A stretch of 64,000 bases of DNA from Batkoa obscura (Eukaryota > Entomophthoromycota > Entomophthoromycetes > Entomophthorales > Batkoaceae). A program made the translations under genes and the position numbers. The notes under the pieces are model-generated. The model searched no databases and was not told the origin of the DNA. It was given only the letters and a program-made list of their open reading frames with translations. Shown piece after piece: positions 57,546 through 64,000 of this stretch; the stretch's first letter is position 1; every line of letters begins with the position of its first letter. The DNA is taken from assembly GCA_030770535.1 (NCBI GenBank), contig JASVEC010000030.1:248001-312000 (forward strand), in the 5' to 3' direction.

Positions 57546-59186
57546 GAGAGCGGCCAAAATTACAATAGTTTAAAGTTTCAATATTTGAATTTTACTTTAA
57601 GATGTAAATTTCAAAAGCGGTGCATTCCGCTCTTTAAATAGTTGTAGTTTGTCCAGTTCGAATATCTCCTAATTAGGAAGCTAATAAATTATCCTTAAGA
57701 AATTTTATTTAAAAGCCACCTGATGCTAGTATCAAATCTTAACTTTATTTGCAAATTCTACCAAACTCTAAATTAAAAAGTTATTAACCTACTTCAAGCG
57801 TAGATCCAAACATTTGTATATGATATTAGAGCTTTAAGTTATACGAGCGATACTAATTCTTTATTAAACAAGATAACTAGAACTTTTTTGTATTAAATTT
57901 AAATGGAAAAGTTAATAATAGAGAATAAAAGCATTTATTTGAAAGTATACAACCTGTTTAGTTTTTGGAATTTTTTATGAATATTATATTCTTTTCCAAA
58001 TTACCCCATATATAATTTAGCTTTCATATATCTTAATTAAGTGCCACTTTGTTTCGTGACTCACATACTCATAATGCTTTATTTTTAGAACTTAACTAAA
58101 ACTTTCTTTTTTCTTTTATTTACGTTATAAATGTCATTCAATCTTTTAAAATAGATAATATAAAGTAAGATTGCTAAATAATACGTAATGAAGATACTTG
58201 AAATGATTTATGTTTATTAACTTTAAAATATTATAAGAACCAAATCGTAAGACGGTGAAAATAAGAATAGTGAATTATTCCAAAATAGAAGTATAATTAC
58301 ATTTTATATTACAATAGCCTATCCACTTACAATTAAGTATTGTAATAAAATACTATAAATAGGAATTTATTTGGTAAACATTTTTATATTGGAATTCATT
58401 TAAAGACCATTTTAAAATGGGTGATGGATTTTATCAGAGCACTGGATAATAGTTTGTACTTTATATAATTTATAGCGAATAAGATATTCAAAAATTGATA
58501 CTATATACCCATATTACCGCTTCTTCCTATAGCTTTTACTTTATATTACTAATGCGGTGCCTTTTTTTGTTTGTTTTGAATGCTCATCTTCATTTAACTC
58601 ACCTTTTTATTGACTAATAATTATAAATTACTTATCAATTATAAAGATTTAAGTAGCTAATTCTTCAAAAAGAAGTGGCGGATACCTATTTAGTAAATTT
58701 TACAACACCATAATTTCTCAGGATAAACTATAAAGGAACATACTAATGTTTTTCCACTTATCCATTAATACTTAAATTTATATTTATGCTAAATTTATTG
58801 TGATTATCTTATATTTATTTTGTGAAGATTTAATAAGTTAAAGTCCAACCTATATAATAAACTTGTCGATTTGATTATATGACAGTTCATAGTTTTGAAT
58901 TTTAGACAAGTTAAAAATTATGTATATTTAAATATTAAATTACGTGCTATTAATATTTTATACCAATATAACTCTTTAGAGAAGGAACATTTATAGCATT
59001 GTCTAAAATTTGGTTGTTTATTTATTACTATCAGCTGTCTTAGATAAATAATCATTCATGTTATTTTTTGATATAGCTCAAATACCAATTTTCTTTAACT
59101 GCAAATCTTCAATATTATCCACCAAACGATATAGCAGTCTATTAAATGAAAACACTACTAATCAATCCTTTAATTATAGTATAGTA
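57546..59186. other. gene-free stretch
   Basis: AT-rich without recognisable coding, tRNA or transposon ends. Confidence 0.5.
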
Positions 59187-59290
59187 ATATGAGGATATTT
59201 TTTTGGTTTCATTACTTTTTCCATTCTTTTGAGTGCTATTTGAGCGGAAAATTTATTAGCAAAATTCCTAAATAAAAAACATATCTCCAT
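59187..59290 (-). repeat. MITE copy 16
   Basis: ATATGAGGATATTTTTTTGG at left, centre TTGAGTGCTATTTGAGCGG, right end ACATATCTCCATTT. Confidence 0.88.
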
Positions 59291-60050
59291 TTAACAACTG
59301 ATGCTCAATAAAATCAAAGCTATTAAGGTTAAGATGAAAACTAATAAAAGTATGATAATTTACAATGTTAGTAATTTATTCAATGTAATTTTATGAATAT
59401 TGTCCAAATACAATGTTACATTTCTAAATTTAATTCTAAAATGCTATTGAACGCTATTGACAGCACAAGTAAAAATCTTCACTAAGCTTTTATGAACAGT
59501 TGTATTAAAATAGCATCAAGGTATCCTTACTTTTTTAGTAAAAAGTTTTATAAACAAAGATTCAGCGAGTTATTATTTTCAAATAAAGTAAATACAAAAG
59601 TACAAGAAATAAAATACAATGACTATTTGAAAATTAAGAAATACATTCTAACTTAATAAAGGTTTTTGTTTCCTATTTGAAGTTTTTGAAAATTAATTCA
59701 ATTAAGTAATTTTTGGAATTTTCAAAATATTTAATATCTCACTTATTATAAAACCTTGGGGCTGGGCCCATTTAGCTACTTGTCCAAAATCCAGTTATTT
59801 AAAAAAATAGATAAATAAATACAAAATACATTGATTTTATTGTACCATACACCTAAGGTTTGGAATAGGGACCTTTCTTTGGTTTCTGATGACATCGATG
59901 ACTTTAATTATCAAACCAGGCGGAGCTTTGTATCATGAAGAAATGTCAATGTGACACTAGCTTCTCAAAGGAGCTTATAACGAATAGCGATATTATCTAG
60001 CCATGTATTAATGGATCGCAATGGGAGATAGATAACTAAATTAAGGAAAC

Positions 60051-60133
60051 AGATGGACTTTTTTTCTAACTTCCCTTTTCAGATATTTTAAGTGCTAGTA
60101 AAATTTTTGAACACAAAATACATTTCCCTATAA
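60051..60133 (-). repeat. decayed, shortened MITE copy 17
   Basis: Retains a T-rich left segment, the TTTTAAGTGCTAGTAAAATT centre and ACATTTCCCTATA at right; about 20 bases are missing from the middle. Confidence 0.6.
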
Positions 60134-62455
60134 TATAGGCCTTTAGTATAAATAATTAGAATTTTAATGTAAAATAAAAAACAAAATGATAGAAGAGAGC
60201 ATCTTTAAGCATTTACTAGAAACATCAATCCTTACCGTTCTTGTGACAATCCTCTTTATATTCATATCTACACTTAAAGAAGTAAGAGCTTTGAGGTGCT
60301 CAGGAAGAACATTTCTACTCGATTAAAAAAAAACAAAGCAAGTAGATAAACCTTTCTTTATTTCATTCCTTACTTTAAACCATCACTACAAATTTTATGT
60401 AACTTGTCAAGATACTAAAAGGCTATATAATCGTATAAATATTTTAAAACAATAACCCAATCTAAAAGCATCGTAACTTGTATAGGAGAGAAATTTGAAA
60501 ATCGTATAGCGTGTACTTGCTCCTTTAATTAAATTTAAATGAACGTGAGTGTTTTAGAACAGTATGTATATTCTGAAACGTTCATTTAATTCAGAGTAAA
60601 ATATTGTTATACAAGGCTAACATTAAAATGAACTTATTAATAAATTTTACAATTTAGATAAATCAAGAGCACCTCAATTATAATTCGTCTAAACAAATTT
60701 GTTCATTTTTATATTATATTTCTATTATACATCTATTTTATTTATTTATTCAAGCTCCATTTAAATGAAAACATGAAAACAGACAAAATTTACCAAATAA
60801 GAATAAATATAAATAAGTAGATTTAAATAGAAATATAGATAAATTAGTCAGTATCTGTCTGATCTTTCAAAGTTATTCTTTTTAAGAAAGCTATTAGAGT
60901 GTTTTAAGAATCCTTATTGCATTAAATAAAGTTTTCTATAGCTGTCGCAGTTCTTTTTCAGCTTACTTGACTACATATTTAAGGGAAAAAAGTCAAGTTG
61001 AAATTCTATTAAAAAATGAGGGTCAGTCTTAAAGAAATGGCTATTAAGTACCTAATTGTAAAAATTATCGCTAAAAAAAAAGTCTCAAGAAAGTTGCAAG
61101 AACTATAAAGCATGTTAAGTCATGTTCCATGAATAAATTCGAGTATAAATCCATTTAGGTTAGATTTTTATAGTTCGATAAAAAAGGCAACATAAGATAA
61201 AGCATTTAGTATTAAAAGTTCTAAATATGTAATAAATTAAAAATAATCCATTTGTTTTTATGGGGTGTTTAAAACCGTATTGTGATTATAAAAATAAAAG
61301 CTTATATTATGAACAAAAGTAATTATAATCATCAATTTTTTCTGTACTACTACGGAAATTTTGTATGCTATGAGTTATTTTACTTGGCATTGACTTTACT
61401 GAATAAAGTTCAATGTACTCATCCTTCATTGTTGACTTTTCTATTCATATTATTTTAAAAGTAAAAATTAAAAACATTTTAAAAAGATGAAAAGGTGGCT
61501 AACTGATAAAGAATAGTGAAGGTAGACTATTGTTGTACTTATAACATTTGTCTTGTTACTTTTTTCTTTACCCTATTTGCTAATAGACCACTTAAGAATT
61601 AATTGTTTTTTCAAGAATATACAAACAAGATATAAAAGGCAAAACAAAAAATATAATGGTTGCTTATGATTAATAAAAACTTTATTTTTTAATCATTCGC
61701 TTATTTATTACTACTTTTTTTGTGTAAATTCATTTTTAATTAGAATTAGTACTATCGCTAAAAATAGTAGATTTCTACAGTTTTCAACTTTACTCATGAA
61801 AGTGATATTGAATTAGAATAAGTAAAGTACTAATCAGTTAAGTATAGTAAAACCCTTGTTAAAATATAATATTTGTTAAAAAGAGATGATAGCTAAGGGC
61901 TTTAGCTCTTGGTTTTTGTATTCTATAATTTTGATCAAAAAGCAATTATAAGTTTTAAGATATTATGGTCCTTAAAACTTATTAAATCCAGCCTTGTTTC
62001 AAGTAACAGTTTTTTCACAATTCATGAAGGTGTGATTAGTAATTTGTACAAACGTAATAAAGAAAGTTTACATCGACTTACTATATAGAAGTTAGAAAAC
62101 TTCCTCCTACATAATTTATTCTCAATCTTATAAAGATTTCATCAATTAAAATTTAATGATTAGGCGAATTGCTATATCTTTATGAATATTTCTTTACATA
62201 TTATATATAAGTGAATAAAGATTACCTTGTTCTTTATATTATTTATTATATTCTAGACAAAGTATATTTTGTGGCATTCTATTTCTATATATTCACATAA
62301 ATTTTTGTATTTATATTGAAAGTTTGATATTTTCCCGCCTTTAATATAATATCCGAAGCTTACAATGTTTATAATATTTATATATGTTAAGAATTATAAA
62401 GTACAAAAAATATTTACTATAGATCACAAGCATTTATGAAGATCTATTAAGTAGA
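60134..62455. other. gene-free stretch
   Basis: No coding frame, tRNA or mobile element recognised over 2.3 kb. Confidence 0.5.
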
Positions 62456-62561
62456 CATGAGTATGTTTTTTTTTGATTTCATCACTTTTTCCGTTTTTAA
62501 GCGCTATTTGAACAGAAAGGTTGTTAGTGAAATTCTTAAGTAAAAAAACACATCTCCATAT
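62456..62561 (-). repeat. MITE copy 18
   Basis: CATGAGTATGTTTTTTTTTG at left, centre TTTAAGCGCTATTTGAACAG, right end ACACATCTCCATAT. Confidence 0.86.
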
Positions 62562-63226
62562 CCATACAAAAACAAGCACAAAACTCAGTGAGAATAATCC
62601 GGGTTACCCTTAACTTTTAATCTGGTTTACTAAAAACTAAAGTTGATCCCATTGGAAGTTGGCTAGATTAGTATGCTCTTTTTAAAAAAGGCTATGCATA
62701 TTACATGATCAACACTAGTAACAAAATTACTTATATTCCTATTCAAATTGTCATATATGATTTAATTGATAATAGCGTTGAAAAGCATCATATTTACATA
62801 GTATAGGTTTGAAGACGTGAGTCACTATGGACACATAATCATTTGCTTAATTGTTGACGATTTTTTGATAGCTGCTAGTAATTGGGCAAATGGTTAGTGC
62901 ACTCATGGTGGCTCATATCCAAATCTATGTTGGATGCCCTTAATTCGCAGTTAATAACAATGTTTGGTTAAATCGATCTCAATTACAAAAATTATTATTA
63001 AGACATATATAAAATAACCATGAAAATTATATATCTATTCATTTATTGAATATTCTAAAACTAAACTTTGAACAGTTTTTATTAGTATAGATAGATTATT
63101 AAAAATGTTTGTTTATTACAGTATGACTACTGTAAATTAACATAGGATCAATATAAAATTCGCAAATTTGAAGTTTTTAGCAAGAAATTAGTCAGCTTTA
63201 GGGTACATCTAGGTACCCCTTTTTAC
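62562..63226. other. gene-free stretch
   Basis: No coding frame recognised between MITE copies 18 and 19. Confidence 0.45.
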
Positions 63227-63322
63227 ATATGGGACTGTTTTTTTAGTTTCATTATTTTTTCATTTTTTAAGCGCTATTTGAGTAGAAAGATTGTAGTAAA
63301 ATTAAAAAAAACATTCACATAT
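63227..63322 (-). repeat. MITE copy 19
   Basis: ATATGGGACTGTTTTTTTAG at left, centre TTAAGCGCTATTTGAGTAG, right end shortened (ACATTCACATAT). ATAT on both sides. Confidence 0.85.
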
Positions 63323-63427
63323 GCCAATAATTTTTGATGCTTTATAATATTTCTAAAACTATACTCTTTTGTAGTTCTGTCATAACATAGTTCACTGTTT
63401 GTTTGAAATAAAATTAACCTGAAATAA

Positions 63428-63526
63428 GGGGATGGATTTTTATGTTTAAGAATTTTACCAACAATTTTTCTACTCAAATAGTGCTCAAAAGATGGAAAAA
63501 GTAATGAAGCCAAAAAAACATCCCCA
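63428..63526 (+). repeat. MITE copy 20, flanked by ATAA
   Basis: GGGGATGGATTTTTATGTTT at left and AACATCCCC at right, centre CAAATAGTGCTCAAAAGATGG. Here the flanks read ATAA before and ATAA after the element in direct orientation. This argues that the usual ATAT flank is a target duplication rather than part of the inverted repeat. Confidence 0.9.
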
Positions 63527-63742
63527 TAAGGTTAAAATCAGACTAAGTTTAAAGATTAAGCTTTAAAAAATCAGATGAGCAAATAAGTGACTAATATCAC
63601 TGCATCCCAGATCGCAATAAAGCTGCAATAACTGTATGTGTGAGTTCAGAACTAGGTTAAAATTCGAAATAATTTTCCTCAGTTTTGAATTAACTCTAAA
63701 CTTATAAAAACAATGTTAAATGAAAAATAAAAAAGATAAAGC

Positions 63743-63848
63743 ATATGGGGATATATTTTTGTGTTTAAGAATTTTACTAACAACTTTTCCGCTTAAATAG
63801 CGCTTAAAAATGGAAAAAATAATGAAGTCAAAAAAAACACTCCCATAT
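63743..63848 (+). repeat. MITE copy 21
   Basis: ATATGGGGATATATTTTTGTG at left, centre TTAAATAGCGCTTAAAAATGG, right end ACACTCCCATAT. Confidence 0.9.
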
Positions 63849-64000
63849 ATTTGTTTATTGTTTCTCTTTGTTTTTTTAAATTTTAAAGTATATAAAGTCA
63901 TTCAATTTATCAATAGAAACAAAAATCCCCTTTATTTTCTTAGTATTCATGTTTACTTTGGAGTAAATTTCAACCGGAAAAAGGTTGAACCTTGGACTTA

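Noticed and set aside
62891-62950. tRNA-like segment with TGGTTAGTGCA near 62895
   Set aside because: No matching B-box and no paired anticodon or T-arm; not called.
63716-63901. Recurring peptide KRYLSGKVVSKILKHKN in several short frames (also near 46520, 63300 and 44000)
   Set aside because: Each occurrence is the translation of a MITE copy in one frame. Conservation follows DNA identity of the repeat, not a protein.
1-64000. CRISPR arrays, bacterial operons, riboswitches
   Set aside because: None seen; the sequence is eukaryotic with spliceosomal introns.

Overview
The window is AT-rich nuclear DNA from a fungus. Genes carry many short introns (about 45-65 bases, GT...AG), two neighbouring regulators have Zn2Cys6 domains, and the housekeeping genes are of eukaryotic type (DPH2, a CCA-adding enzyme, a GPATCH1-like protein, an APC7-like TPR protein, tRNA-Lys). 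A bacillopeptidase F-like subtilase, secreted Kunitz inhibitors and a 25-30% GC look would fit an early-diverging, animal-associated fungus of the Entomophthorales (Conidiobolus-like) type. That placement is inference.

Layout. 1-4.3 kb: the 5' end of a minus-strand gene runs off the left edge, followed by gene-free DNA with two short inverted-repeat elements. 4.3-11.2 kb: subtilase, a seven-exon SDR, a convergent metallo-beta-lactamase-fold hydrolase and a divergent SET-domain gene. 11.4-13.3 kb: wreck of an F-box/leucine-rich-type gene. 13.9-15.9 kb: a ten-exon diverged paralogue of the CCA-adding enzyme. 17.5-20.1 kb: APC7-like TPR gene, followed by a second F-box-family wreck and a broken duplicate of the APC7-like last exon. 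22.9-24.1 kb: two tandem secreted Kunitz-domain genes. 25.5-27.4 kb: DPH2. 27.7-32.3 kb: tandem pair of paralogous Zn2Cys6 factors. 33-36.5 kb: LTR fossils and F-box-family fragments. 37.0-42.1 kb: the canonical CCA-adding enzyme, GPATCH1-like gene and tRNA-Lys(CTT), bracketed by a ~650-base nearly identical inverted duplication of an F-box-family fragment. 44.3-48.6 kb: a DNA transposon with a decayed transposase (T1) and an internally deleted relative (T2), both with later insertions inside. 49.2-50.3 kb: old yellow enzyme. 52.9-64 kb: almost gene-free except for one HMG-box gene.

The dominant repeat is a ~105-base inverted-repeat MITE, with about 21 recognisable copies plus decayed ones. 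It is flanked by ATAT, as are T1 and T2, and its ends resemble the T1 ends, so T1-type transposase is a likely source of mobility. The MITE is common in gene-poor DNA and around F-box-family wrecks, and absent from 22.1-33.2 kb.

Most interesting for follow-up are the two Kunitz genes (Arg and Lys at the predicted P1 site), and the pair of CCA-enzyme genes that share nine intron positions and phases although one has lost the usual base-selecting arginine.
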